Shown one piece after another: positions 7,012-14,742 of a stretch of DNA of 30,277 nucleotides (its first letter is position 1; each line of letters begins with the position of its first letter). The DNA is from Verrucomicrobiota bacterium (GTDB lineage Bacteria; Verrucomicrobiota; Verrucomicrobiia; Chthoniobacterales; JAFAMB01). The notes beneath the pieces were generated by a model. The model ran no database searches. It was not told the DNA's origin and was given only the letters and a program-made list of their open reading frames with translations. Location: positions 1-30,277 of the forward strand of contig JAFAJU010000092.1 in assembly GCA_019236035.1 (NCBI GenBank). Direction: 5' to 3'. The translations under genes were made by a program, and so were the position numbers.

Positions 7012-7959
7012 CTAATCGCGATGTTCCGCTAGACCGCGAGTAAAAATGTGGTTGTGAATCGGCCTTAAGATTTCGAGCACTTCCGCCAGTAAGGCTTCAT
7101 CAATTGGTTCGTTTACAAAGGCGATGTCTTCCCGCATTTCCTCCGGGCGTCCTGTGCCAACCAAGGTCGTAGCAATGTCGGAATTTGTGCAACAATATTG
7201 GACCGCAAGTTTGACGATGTTCACGCCTTTTGCCGCACAGTGAGCCACAGCGTTCTGGCATCCCTGTTTGATAGCTTCGCCTGCAGGGTGCCAGACCGGC
7301 GGACCTTCCGGGGTGAGCAAACCCATACCGACCGGAGCGGCATTGATGATGCCGACGCCCTTTGATTTTAGGTAAGGAATCAAACCCGCCAGGGTGTTGT
7401 CATTTAATGTATAGTGGCAAAACGACAAAATGGTCTCGATAGTGCCGGGTGCAACACGGTCCAGAATGCTCGGAAAAATCTTTAAGGGAAGCCCGGTAAT
7501 GCCAATATGGCGAACAAGGCCCTGGCGCTTGAGAAGCTGAAGCGCCGGTATCGTTTCATCCACGATCTGGTCGTGATTTCCAAATTCGATGTCGTGGCAC
7601 TGAATGAGATCCACATAGTCGACACCAAGTCGCTTCAGGCTGTGCTCGACACTGCGCTCCGTGCTAGCACGCGAATAGTCGTAATCATGTCTCGCCTCGC
7701 TGTAGCTGCCAATTTTTGTCGCGAGATAGTATCGTTCACGCGGCACTCCCCGCAGCGCGCGGCCGAGATTCAATTCCGCTAACGTGCCGCCGTACGCGGG
7801 AGAGACATCTATGAAATTTATCCCGCCTTCAAACGCGGCATGGACAGTCTCGATGCACTGATCAAGCTTCGCGCCACGAGATACCTCCCCAAGCGAACGC
7901 GCTCCGAAACTGAGACATGAAACCTGGAGGCCGGTTGGACCGAGTTTGTTGTACTTCAT
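7012..7959 (-). CDS. Aldo/keto reductase, L-galactose dehydrogenase-like
   Basis: This 315-residue NAD(P)-dependent oxidoreductase is of the AKR fold. The tetrad is recognisable: Asp and Tyr in FIDVSPAYGG (about residues 49 and 54), Lys in LATKIGSY (about 80) and His in DLIQCHDIEFG (about 120). The sequence LPLKIFPSILDRV, then LSFCHYTLNDNTL and AAPVGMGLLTPEGPP, resembles plant-type L-galactose dehydrogenases and bacterial D-threo-aldose dehydrogenases. The frame is open to a GTG at 7986; I prefer the ATG at 7959 because the protein then begins MKYNKLGPTGLQVS, the typical AKR start, with GAGG 8 nt upstream. It is on the same strand as iolD, 337 bp upstream, so it may be separately transcribed. 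The substrate is not determined; a sugar or cyclitol is plausible. Confidence 0.88.
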   Translation of the reverse strand: MKYNKLGPTGLQVSCLSFGARSLGEVSRGAKLDQCIETVHAAFEGGINFIDVSPAYGGTLAELNLGRALRGVPRERYYLATKIGSYSEARHDYDYSRASTERSVEHSLKRLGVDYVDLIQCHDIEFGNHDQIVDETIPALQLLKRQGLVRHIGITGLPLKIFPSILDRVAPGTIETILSFCHYTLNDNTLAGLIPYLKSKGVGIINAAPVGMGLLTPEGPPVWHPAGEAIKQGCQNAVAHCAAKGVNIVKLAVQYCCTNSDIATTLVGTGRPEEMREDIAFVNEPIDEALLAEVLEILRPIHNHIFTRGLAEHRD

Positions 7960-8151
7960 TTGGTCGGCCTCAGGAATTCGCAACACGAGCCAATAAGCCG
8001 TTGACAGCGGGATCGGAGATACTGCGATTCAGGCCGCGGGTAACCGCATACATTGAATTCTTCCCGTTCATTGAAATTATTGTGATTATCTGGCAAGTCC
8101 TGTTTTAGCTTGCCATGTGCTGCGGATGAAAATAGATGTGGCGAACTCTGT

Positions 8152-9423
8152 ATGGTTGGGAGCCCTTTGCTTATCGCAGAAAAAGCACGGACCCGATTAC
8201 AGTCAGTGATTGCTTCTTTGCGGGAAGGCCGACCCACGAACTTGAATGTTGTTCGGTTGCCCAACCCGGCAGACGTCGTCGTCACTCCATGTGAAGTCAA
8301 CGAATTACATGGCACGGGCACTTTGCTTTTGAGGATATTCAAAGATTCACCCTCAGTAATTTCGTTGCGAACAAGTAATTTCTATGACCTCCCGCAAAAT
8401 TTCGGAGTCGCAAATTTCTGTTTGCCGCTGGCCCAAGCTTCCCGCTCCGAGGTCCTGTCCTGGGTCAAATGGTGGCTGAACACAACTTCTGTCCGCCGCG
8501 TCGTCTGCCTGCCCTATCTCCCTGCAGATCCTGTTGTTGGCATTACGGTGAAAGAACTCTTCAACGCTCGATTGTGCACCTATATCATGGACGATAAGAA
8601 CGTCTGTACCAATGGAATTCCCGATTCCTTAATGGAAGAGTTGCTTGCTAAGTCGGATCTCCGCCTGGTCATTTCGCCGGAAATGCGCGAAGCCTACGAA
8701 AAGAAATATCGTCTCAAGTTCTATCTTCTCCCCCCGCTCGTCTCGGATGAGTTGCTTAGGAAAACTCCCCTTCGGCAACTTAATGGAGTGAAACCTCGAC
8801 GATGTGTTCTGATCGGAAACATTTGGGGTCAGCGGTGGCTTGACTTGCTTCGGAATACGATTCGCAACAGCGGCTATCAAATTGATTGGTATTGCAATCA
8901 AAAAAAACCGAGAGCCCTTTGCTTTGACCGCAATGAATTAGAACAAGACGGCATCCGGCTGCTGGATCCGATCCCTGAGGTTGATCTTCCTGCAATTCTT
9001 GCGCAATACGCTTGTGCCATTGTCCCGTCCGATACCCTCGACGGAAAAAGTCCGCCGAATGTGCAGGCGATAGCGGAGTTGAGCCTGCCCAGTAGGATTC
9101 CGTTCGTGATCGCGACATCGCATCTCCCCATAGTCGTCCTTGGCCATCCTGCAACCTCCGCGGCCCGCTTTGTTGATCGATTTAAGTTTGGCGCGGTCGT
9201 CCCTTATGATGCTGATGCTGTCCGAACCGCTTTGGAAAGGCTTTCTGAACCTGAGACACAGGCGGCTATACGGTGCCGCGCAGCGGCATTAAGCGGGAGC
9301 TTTTCAGCGCGAGGTTCTTCCGACTGGATTTGGCGTTCCCTCGAAGCAGGCAAAGCGTGCGACCTTACTTTCGAAAAATTGATGCCTCCCTCGGAAGGTG
9401 AAAGTCTTCTAGAGGGCAATTGA
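8152..9423 (+). CDS. GT-B-like glycosyltransferase
   Basis: This protein of about 423 residues looks like a GT4-type glycosyltransferase, but without a clean EX7E motif. The middle has KPRRCVLIGNIWGQRWLDLL, which reads as the first strand of a C-terminal Rossmann domain. It is followed by LDPIPEVDLPAILAQYACAI and a donor-site-like segment (LDGKSPPNVQAIAELSLPSR). No signal peptide or membrane segment was seen, so it should be cytoplasmic. The frame is open from a TTG at 8110; I chose ATG 8152. It is the first gene of the cassette, and its stop is 4 bp before the FkbM-type gene. It probably adds a sugar to a glycan or glycolipid. Donor and acceptor cannot be read from the sequence, and family assignment rests on fold-like pattern and context. 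Confidence 0.65.
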   Translation: MVGSPLLIAEKARTRLQSVIASLREGRPTNLNVVRLPNPADVVVTPCEVNELHGTGTLLLRIFKDSPSVISLRTSNFYDLPQNFGVANFCLPLAQASRSEVLSWVKWWLNTTSVRRVVCLPYLPADPVVGITVKELFNARLCTYIMDDKNVCTNGIPDSLMEELLAKSDLRLVISPEMREAYEKKYRLKFYLLPPLVSDELLRKTPLRQLNGVKPRRCVLIGNIWGQRWLDLLRNTIRNSGYQIDWYCNQKKPRALCFDRNELEQDGIRLLDPIPEVDLPAILAQYACAIVPSDTLDGKSPPNVQAIAELSLPSRIPFVIATSHLPIVVLGHPATSAARFVDRFKFGAVVPYDADAVRTALERLSEPETQAAIRCRAAALSGSFSARGSSDWIWRSLEAGKACDLTFEKLMPPSEGESLLEGN

Positions 9424-9427
9424 CCTG

Positions 9428-10459
9428 ATGAACGAATCCGTGGATGCCCAATCTTTGTATGAGTTGGAGAGCATACTCCACTCGCTGGTTGCGAATGATA
9501 CCGCTATCCTGGACGCGCTTGCGCAAATGCTCACCGCTCTACAACAGATGCAGGCCAGGAGCGAACAAAGCCTGGGCAATCTTTGTGGCGAGGTCCGCGA
9601 ACTGCGAGCGGAAGTACGCAACCTGAGCCTCGAGTTAACCGAAGCCAGAGAGAAGACCGCCAGCAGGCGCCAGCCTTTCATTGTGACAGAGGATGCGGTT
9701 TCAGCACAGAATCCAGAGCTGGGTTTGCTTGAATATCTGTATTCCTTTTTGACTAATACAAATGCCATCGATGTGGGCGCCAATGTGGGCAGAGTCTCAG
9801 AGCGCCTGCTAAAATCCGGTTACATCGTCTACGCTTTCGAGCCGTTTGGCCCTTCGTTTCAGATGCTGTGTAAAAGGCTGAAAGCCAGCCAGAGTTTTCA
9901 TCCATTCAACGTCGCGCTCGGGCCGGCGGACGCAACGATGAATCTGCATATCGCCTCGGATCTATCCGGAGTCAGCAAATGGGATTCCAGCCTTTTTCAC
10001 AGTTTGATTGAGCGACCGATGCTGCAGGATCTCCAGTTTACGCAGTCCGTTCCTGTTCAAGTGCGTAGTCTCGAAAGCTTACGCCGAAATGGTGAGATTC
10101 CGGAGTCCGCCGGTCTGCTGAAGATCGATACAGAAGGTTTCGATCTTGAAGTCATCCGCGGCATGGGAAACGGCGATTTTACTGTCGTGATGTCTGAGTT
10201 TTGGGATCCTGCGCATCCCTTTGGCCGTCTAGCCACCGGGAGACTCGAAGATCTTGTTACCGAAATGAAGAGCAGAGGCTACCACTGGCATATTGTGATT
10301 TATCACCAGGATGAGACCTCGGCGATCTCCTACTATTGTAATCGCGCACAAACGGTTCCCAACTCGTGGGGGAATGCATTCTTCTTCCGAGACCACGCGA
10401 TTTTCGCCAAAGCACTTCGTTGGTGCGAGGAAGTTCTTGTCGCAACCCTATATCACTGA
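9428..10459 (+). CDS. FkbM-family SAM-dependent methyltransferase with coiled-coil N-terminus
   Basis: This is a 343-residue protein. Residues ~10-80 are a Leu/Glu/Arg-rich heptad region (NLCGEVRELRAEVRNLSLEL), predicted to be a coiled coil. From about residue 105 it is an FkbM-type O-methyltransferase: AIDVGANVGRVSERLL is the SAM-binding motif I, VYAFEPFGPSFQML follows, and LLKIDTEGFDLEVIRGM (about residues 230-246) is the family-defining motif. FkbM enzymes usually O-methylate sugars or polyketides. The coiled coil could mediate oligomerisation or contact with the glycosyltransferase. The gene begins 4 bp after the glycosyltransferase and ends 2 bp before the sulfotransferase-like gene. Its substrate is probably the product of that glycosyltransferase; this is inference. 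Confidence 0.9.
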   Translation: MNESVDAQSLYELESILHSLVANDTAILDALAQMLTALQQMQARSEQSLGNLCGEVRELRAEVRNLSLELTEAREKTASRRQPFIVTEDAVSAQNPELGLLEYLYSFLTNTNAIDVGANVGRVSERLLKSGYIVYAFEPFGPSFQMLCKRLKASQSFHPFNVALGPADATMNLHIASDLSGVSKWDSSLFHSLIERPMLQDLQFTQSVPVQVRSLESLRRNGEIPESAGLLKIDTEGFDLEVIRGMGNGDFTVVMSEFWDPAHPFGRLATGRLEDLVTEMKSRGYHWHIVIYHQDETSAISYYCNRAQTVPNSWGNAFFFRDHAIFAKALRWCEEVLVATLYH

Positions 10460-10461
10460 CG

Positions 10462-11196
10462 ATGCAGGGACAGGGTATAATACTTTGTTGCGGAATGATC
10501 CGTTCAGCGTCAACGCTGCAGTACCAAGTCGTTGCGGACCTTGTTAAACGAAGCCGCCTTGGCCAGAGTATTGGCTATGCAGATCGACAGAGCATCCCGG
10601 AAGTTATGCAGAAATTGGACCGGGTTGCCGGTTTCGCGGTAGTTAAAACACACGAAGTTCTTCCGGAATTGGACCCGTTCATAGAACAGGGGCTGGTTCG
10701 CCTCTTGTATTCTTTTCGTGATCTGCGGGCCGTCGCGCTCTCAGTAATGCGAAAGTGGGAAATCCCATTTGCGCATGTGATCGGCCGAAATGGATGGCTC
10801 GACACTGCGGTCGCTTCTTCTACCCGCTGGCTTTCAGTCCCTGGGGTTTGCGCAAGCCGCTATGAGGATATGGTCTTGGCGCTGCCTGGCGAAGTCACGA
10901 AATGGGCGTACGCTCTTGGTTTGAATATCAGGCGGGGGCAGGCCGAGGAGTTGGCCGCGCGATATTGCATCGAAGCGCAGCGGGATCGGATTCGAATGAT
11001 CCAGAACCCAGGTGAAGCCGGCGGACCCACTGAATACTTTGATCCCGAAAGCTTGCTTCACCCCAACCATATCATTGACGGTTCGTTGGAGGGATGGAAG
11101 ATAGGATTGGAGAAATGGCAGATTCGTCAAATTGAGGGTCGTTTTTCCAGGTGGCTGTTGGATCATGGCTATCAACTCACTAGCGCTGCTGGGTAG
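10462..11196 (+). CDS. Sulfotransferase-like protein
   Basis: This 244-residue protein carries two PAPS-binding signatures. The 5'-phosphosulfate loop-like CCGMIRSASTLQYQ is near the N-terminus (residues ~9-22), and the 3'-phosphate motif YSFRDLRAVALSVM spans about residues 82-95. The C-terminal part (HIIDGSLEGWKIGLEKWQIR) resembles the usual end of cytoplasmic sulfotransferases. The frame is open from 10366, but that would overlap the FkbM gene by 94 bp; the ATG at 10462 leaves a 2-bp gap and places the P-loop at the N-terminus, as in the family. It would transfer sulfate from PAPS to a hydroxyl or amine, probably on the glycan handled by its neighbours. No PAPS synthesis genes are in the window. 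Confidence 0.78.
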   Translation: MQGQGIILCCGMIRSASTLQYQVVADLVKRSRLGQSIGYADRQSIPEVMQKLDRVAGFAVVKTHEVLPELDPFIEQGLVRLLYSFRDLRAVALSVMRKWEIPFAHVIGRNGWLDTAVASSTRWLSVPGVCASRYEDMVLALPGEVTKWAYALGLNIRRGQAEELAARYCIEAQRDRIRMIQNPGEAGGPTEYFDPESLLHPNHIIDGSLEGWKIGLEKWQIRQIEGRFSRWLLDHGYQLTSAAG

Positions 11197-11204
11197 GGAG
11201 GCGC

Positions 11205-11290
11205 TTCCGCTGGTCTGCGCATGCGCGTGCCCGCTCTGGTGGGCGCGCTGTCCCGGACGCGCACGAGCGCGTCCCTAACAGACCACCTCT
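11205..11290. repeat. Palindromic repeat between the sulfotransferase and ABC genes
   Basis: The 96-bp gap holds a nested structure. The outer arms are TGGTCTG and CAGACCA. Inside are the self-complementary GCGCATGCGC and a GGACGCGCACGAGCGCGTCC hairpin (10+10 bp with imperfect centre). The latter resembles the element at 1990-2042. It breaks an otherwise tight cassette and looks like a REP-type insertion. Confidence 0.6.
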
Positions 11291-11292
11291 GT

Positions 11293-12054
11293 ATGCGAGA
11301 CAGTGCACTAGTCGAAGTCCAACATCTGACGAAGCTATTTGGAAACTTCAAGGCGGTCGATGACGTATCGTTTTTCGTTCGGGCCAGCGAGATCGTTGGC
11401 CTTCTTGGCCCGAGTGGTGCGGGGAAGACAACGACGATTCACATGATGCTGGGCTTGATTTCACCAACTGCCGGCAGCGTGCGGATTTTCGGCAAGCGCC
11501 TTGAGGAGAACCGTGAACAGATTTTGCAAAAGGTTAGCTTCACAGCTCCGTACGTGCTCTTCCCTACCCGGCTTACCGTCTTCGAAAATTTGCTGGTCTT
11601 TGCCCGGCTTTACAGAGTCAATCATCCGTCATCGAAGATCCGGGAACTCCTGCGGATGTTCGCCATAGAGCACCTGAAGAACAAACCTGTCTCGCGTTTA
11701 TCCTCGGGGGAAAATACCCGGGTAGGGCTTTGCAAAGCGTTTATGAGTGATCCGAAATTGCTGCTGATGGACGAACCAACTGCCTACCTCGATCCGCAAC
11801 TAGCCCTTCACGTGAAAGAAATTCTCCTGAATATGCAGTACAGGTCTGGCACGACCATTCTCTACACGTCGCACAACATGGCGGAGGTAGAGGAGATGTG
11901 CAGCCGAATCATATTTCTCAACCGAGGCCGGGTGCTTGCCACCGGTACTCCGATTGAAGTAACTCAGACCATCCTTAAAGAAAATCGCACTGAACCGGCA
12001 CTGAGGGAGGTTTTCCTGCACTTAGCGAGGAGGCAGCCAAATGAAGTCGCATAG
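11293..12054 (+). CDS. ABC transporter ATP-binding protein (ABC-2 exporter)
   Basis: This 253-residue ATPase is complete. It has the Walker A GPSGAGKTT (residues 39-47), the signature LSSGENTRVGL (about 136), the Walker B LLLMDEPTAYLD (about 156) and the switch His in YTSHNM. It belongs to the type that drives ABC-2 permeases (NodI/CcmA/DrrA-like) and acts at the inner face of the cytoplasmic membrane. The frame is open from 11221, but the first 24 codons translate the palindromic repeat; ATG 11293 gives the usual N-terminus (LVEVQHLTKLFGNFKAVDDV). It overlaps the permease gene by 14 bp, so the two are coupled. With the upstream glycosyltransferase, methyltransferase and sulfotransferase genes, its cargo is probably a modified glycan or glycolipid; this is inference. 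Confidence 0.93.
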   Translation: MRDSALVEVQHLTKLFGNFKAVDDVSFFVRASEIVGLLGPSGAGKTTTIHMMLGLISPTAGSVRIFGKRLEENREQILQKVSFTAPYVLFPTRLTVFENLLVFARLYRVNHPSSKIRELLRMFAIEHLKNKPVSRLSSGENTRVGLCKAFMSDPKLLLMDEPTAYLDPQLALHVKEILLNMQYRSGTTILYTSHNMAEVEEMCSRIIFLNRGRVLATGTPIEVTQTILKENRTEPALREVFLHLARRQPNEVA

Positions 12055-12829
12055 GATCGAGGCGATCATCCTGCGGCACACCTGCGAAGCCCGGCACAAT
12101 TTGAATCGGATCGCCGAGATGGTGTACTGGCCAGTGCAGAACATAGTCGTTTGGGGGTTTTTCACTGTTTATCTGGCCCGGGATAACCATCTGCGGCCGG
12201 GCGCGGTCAGCTTCCTGCTGGGTGCAGCCATTCTCTGGGGAATGTTCTATGCCTTCCAGCGCGACCTGGCCACGGGGTTTCTGGAAGAGCTCTGGTCGCG
12301 AAACATCATTAACTTATTCTCCACACCTCTGAGCATTTCGGAGTACTTAACTGGTCTGATTATCGTAAATCTTCTAAAGGCGCTGCTTGGCATGATAGCA
12401 GCGGCCCTGACTGCCTGGGTCTGTTATGCCTACAACATCTTTCCGAAATCACTTGCCTTGATCCCGTTTATGCTGAATCTGGCTCTGTTCGCCCTGGCTA
12501 TTGGCGTGATTATTATCGGCCTGATTGTCAGGTATACCACCAGAATCCAGACTCTCGCGTGGAGCTTTGCCGGGTTACTGATGCCCTTCTCTTGTGTATT
12601 CTATCCTTTGAACTCGCTACCAAAACTTTTGCGTCCTTTCGCCTGGGTCCTGCCAACTACTCATGCCTTTGAAGGGATGAGGCAGGCGATCCAGGGGGGA
12701 GGATTTTCGACTCTGCACTTCGCCTGGGCGATTACATTAAATGCGCTCTACTTTCTGCTCGCGATCCCGATCTTTCGGATGATGTTTGAGTCTGCACGCT
12801 CGCGCGGGCTCTTGGTAAAACTGGAATAG
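12041..12829 (+). CDS. ABC-2 type permease
   Basis: This 262-residue integral membrane protein has about six hydrophobic segments: near residues 25-45, 55-75, 105-130, 140-165, 175-200 and 230-255. The C-terminal signature (FSCVFYPLNSLPKLLRPFAW, then PTTHAFEGMRQ) is that of ABC-2 permeases. It overlaps the ATPase gene by 14 bp and would form a dimer with it to export a large or lipid-linked substrate. The ATPase-permease pair lacks a carbohydrate-binding domain that would show cargo selection. It is 13 bp upstream of the fatty acid hydroxylase gene. Confidence 0.9.
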   Translation: MKSHRIEAIILRHTCEARHNLNRIAEMVYWPVQNIVVWGFFTVYLARDNHLRPGAVSFLLGAAILWGMFYAFQRDLATGFLEELWSRNIINLFSTPLSISEYLTGLIIVNLLKALLGMIAAALTAWVCYAYNIFPKSLALIPFMLNLALFALAIGVIIIGLIVRYTTRIQTLAWSFAGLLMPFSCVFYPLNSLPKLLRPFAWVLPTTHAFEGMRQAIQGGGFSTLHFAWAITLNALYFLLAIPIFRMMFESARSRGLLVKLE

Positions 12830-12842
12830 AGGCATTGAGTTT

Positions 12843-13640
12843 ATGTTTCAGCAGGTTAGCTCTGCTATGTGGGGGTTCACCACCTATGTGTTCCCCGCGT
12901 CTCTGGCAGGTACCTTGCTCGAGGTCTTGATTCCGGGAGAAAAGCAATCCGTCCAGTCGCGTCTCCGGGCAATTCCTATCTGGATAGTTTATATTTTCAT
13001 TGGGGTTAGTTCCGGAGCGCTTCTTAGGTGTCTTCTCGATTTACTGCATATCCGGCCACTGCTCTCAGTGGATCTGAAGAACGCAACTAATTCAAACGAT
13101 GTTGTTGTTATCATCGCGGCCTACGCGGTGTTTCCCGCCGTCGGTTTCTTCATCTACGATTTCTTCTATTACTGGTTTCACCGGCTCCAACATACATTCC
13201 GCGTGCTTTGGCGCGTGCATGCTGTCCATCATTCCATTGAGGAGTTGAACGCCTTTAACGACTATCATCATTGGCTGGAAAACGCGTTACGGGTGCCCTT
13301 GATTCTGCTTCCGATGTCATTGCTTATTTCCGTGCGTACCTTCGACGTCATTGTTTACACGATGATCCTCCAGTTCATGGGGCAGATGACGCATGCCAAT
13401 TCAAAAATCAGTTATGGCCTCTTCCGATACGTTTTTTCTGAGCCCAGGTATCACCGGATTCATCATTCGGCGGAGAAACGCCACTGGGGCAAGAACTTCG
13501 CCTTCATGTTTCCTTTCTGGGACGTGGTTTTCGGTACGGCCTATTTCCCAAAACCCGACGAATATCCACGGACAGGGCTTCCGCAGCAGAGAGAGCCACG
13601 CTCAATCGTAGAGTATATCACGGCTCCTTTCCGGCGCTAA
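12843..13640 (+). CDS. Sterol desaturase / fatty acid hydroxylase family membrane enzyme
   Basis: This 265-residue di-iron membrane oxygenase has all the histidine boxes: HRLQH (about residue 112), HAVHHSIEELNAFNDYHHW (about 125-143) and HRIHHSAEKRHW (about 204). The PFWDVVFGTAYFP end is typical of the family. Hydrophobic segments lie near residues 35-60, 80-105 and 155-180. It acts in the cytoplasmic membrane and hydroxylates or desaturates a lipid chain using O2. It follows the ABC permease by 13 bp, so it probably belongs to the same operon, which makes a lipid-anchored product plausible. The lipid substrate is unknown. Family assignment is certain; a sterol substrate is not implied. Confidence 0.9.
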   Translation: MFQQVSSAMWGFTTYVFPASLAGTLLEVLIPGEKQSVQSRLRAIPIWIVYIFIGVSSGALLRCLLDLLHIRPLLSVDLKNATNSNDVVVIIAAYAVFPAVGFFIYDFFYYWFHRLQHTFRVLWRVHAVHHSIEELNAFNDYHHWLENALRVPLILLPMSLLISVRTFDVIVYTMILQFMGQMTHANSKISYGLFRYVFSEPRYHRIHHSAEKRHWGKNFAFMFPFWDVVFGTAYFPKPDEYPRTGLPQQREPRSIVEYITAPFRR

Positions 13641-13767
13641 AGTAGCATAGGCTTCCAGCCTGTCGGGCGCGGCGCTGCCCCGCAAATACAGGCTGGGAGC
13701 CGTGTCCCGGAGGGACGGCTTGCAAGCCCTAAAAAATGCCCAAACTCCACATACAGGCTGGAAGCCT
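13639..13767. repeat. Repeat cluster: dispersed 27-bp repeat copy 2 and inverted copies of its core
   Basis: Positions 13639-13665 are the second copy of the AAAGTAGCATAGGC element (the others are at 964 and 16864). AGGCTTCCAGCCTGT (13649-13663) is perfectly complementary to ACAGGCTGGAAGCCT at 13753-13767, and a third, imperfect ACAGGCTGGGAGCC lies between them. The block fills the gap between the convergent hydroxylase and rex genes. It could fold as a long hairpin at the end of both transcripts. Confidence 0.75.
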
Positions 13768-13790
13768 GTGTGCTCGCCAGGCCGGCCTCG

Positions 13791-14405
13791 TTACGTAATA
13801 AAGTAGCTCAGGTTCTCCAGCTCGATCGCGAGATTGACATTGTTGACTACGACGTTGTTTGGAACCTGCAGAATCGATGGAGAGAAGTTCAGGATCGCCT
13901 GGATACCCGCTTCGACCAGCGCGTTAGTAACCGCCTGCGCATTCGTCCCTGGAACGGTCAGGATGGCGAGTTTTACGCTGTGCTCAGAGATAAATCCACC
14001 TAAGCGGTCCATCGGCAGAATCGGCGGATTTCCGCCTTTTGCGCGCTCCGGCCGGATATCAAACGCCGCCACGATTTCGAAACCCTCTTTGGCAAAACCG
14101 TCATAGTGAATCAAAGCGGACCCCAGATTGCCGGCGCCAATGAGAATGACCGGCTGAAAGCGCGCGGTCCGAAGCACGCTCGCCAACTGGGTGACCAGCG
14201 AGCTCACCTTATAGCCGAGCCCTCTGGTACCGAACTGGCCAAAGTATGTAAGATCTTTCCGGAGCTGGGTCGGCTTGACACCCGCGGCCTTCGCTAGCGC
14301 AGCTGATGAAACCGTTTCAATCCGATTCTGGTGGAGTCGTTCAACAATCCTGAAATACAGCGAGAGCCGATAGACAGTCTTCCGGGGGATGACAAACTTC
14401 GCCAC
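13791..14405 (-). CDS. rex: Redox-sensing transcriptional repressor Rex
   Basis: This is a 204-residue Rex protein. The N-terminal winged helix spans residues ~5-75 (IPRKTVYRLSLYFRIVERLH, then GVKPTQLRKDLTYFGQFGTR, the Rex recognition helix). The Rossmann domain has VILIGAGNLGSAL (GxGxxG), AAFDIRPER and LTVPGTNAQ, and ends with a domain-swap helix (NLAIELENLSYFI). Rex dimers bind DNA when NADH is low relative to NAD+ and repress fermentation and respiration genes. The frame continues upstream to 14588, but that extension covers the preceding small gene in another frame; I chose GTG 14405 because the protein then begins like known Rex proteins. It lies 31 bp after the small membrane protein gene, probably in one operon. 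Confidence 0.9.
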   Translation of the reverse strand: MAKFVIPRKTVYRLSLYFRIVERLHQNRIETVSSAALAKAAGVKPTQLRKDLTYFGQFGTRGLGYKVSSLVTQLASVLRTARFQPVILIGAGNLGSALIHYDGFAKEGFEIVAAFDIRPERAKGGNPPILPMDRLGGFISEHSVKLAILTVPGTNAQAVTNALVEAGIQAILNFSPSILQVPNNVVVNNVNLAIELENLSYFIT

Positions 14406-14436
14406 ATGTGAAAAATATCGAATCCCCGCAACAGCG

Positions 14437-14658
14437 TCAACGGGTGGTCCGCCCAACGGAATCGTCCCGGCTCTCGTGATTCCTGCTCTCTGCCGCAGCC
14501 GGTTTCTGGAAAAACCGGGAGACCAGCCATCCCAGATTCTCAATCTCGATCTTCGAGCCTTCGATGAAGTTTTCCGGTCCATGCTCAATCACTACGACCC
14601 AGCAAAACGCTGCGATCGCGAAAAAAATAAACCAGAGCAGTAACCGGATGTGATGCAC
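14437..14658 (-). CDS. Small single-pass membrane protein upstream of rex
   Basis: This open frame of 73 codons is read from a GTG at 14658 (VHHIRLLLWFIFFAIAAFCW). A hydrophobic segment spans residues ~4-24, and an amphipathic/acidic part follows (EHGPENFIEGSKIEIENLGW, then LVSRFFQKPAAAESRNHE). The composition is that of a real one-pass inner membrane protein rather than a shadow frame: charged residues appear directly after the helix and there is no Arg/Ser bias. It precedes rex by 31 bp and is divergent from dnaX (84 bp between starts). The frame is open further upstream, to 14859, but that would run into dnaX on the other strand. I recognise no family. The start codon is uncertain. Confidence 0.6.
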   Translation of the reverse strand: MHHIRLLLWFIFFAIAAFCWVVVIEHGPENFIEGSKIEIENLGWLVSRFFQKPAAAESRNHESRDDSVGRTTR

Positions 14659-14742
14659 AGGCGAAAATAATCGTGCGGGATTTAGACCGCAAGGCGGCCA
14701 GGACTCTTGCGACTGTTGAAATATCCTGGCTAGATTATCGGC

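Noticed and set aside
10366..10461. N-terminal extension of the sulfotransferase-like protein
   Set aside because: It overlaps the FkbM gene by 94 bp; the ATG at 10462 gives a 2-bp gap and the expected N-terminal P-loop.
11221..11292. N-terminal extension of the ABC ATPase
   Set aside because: These codons translate the palindromic repeat; the ABC fold starts shortly after ATG 11293.
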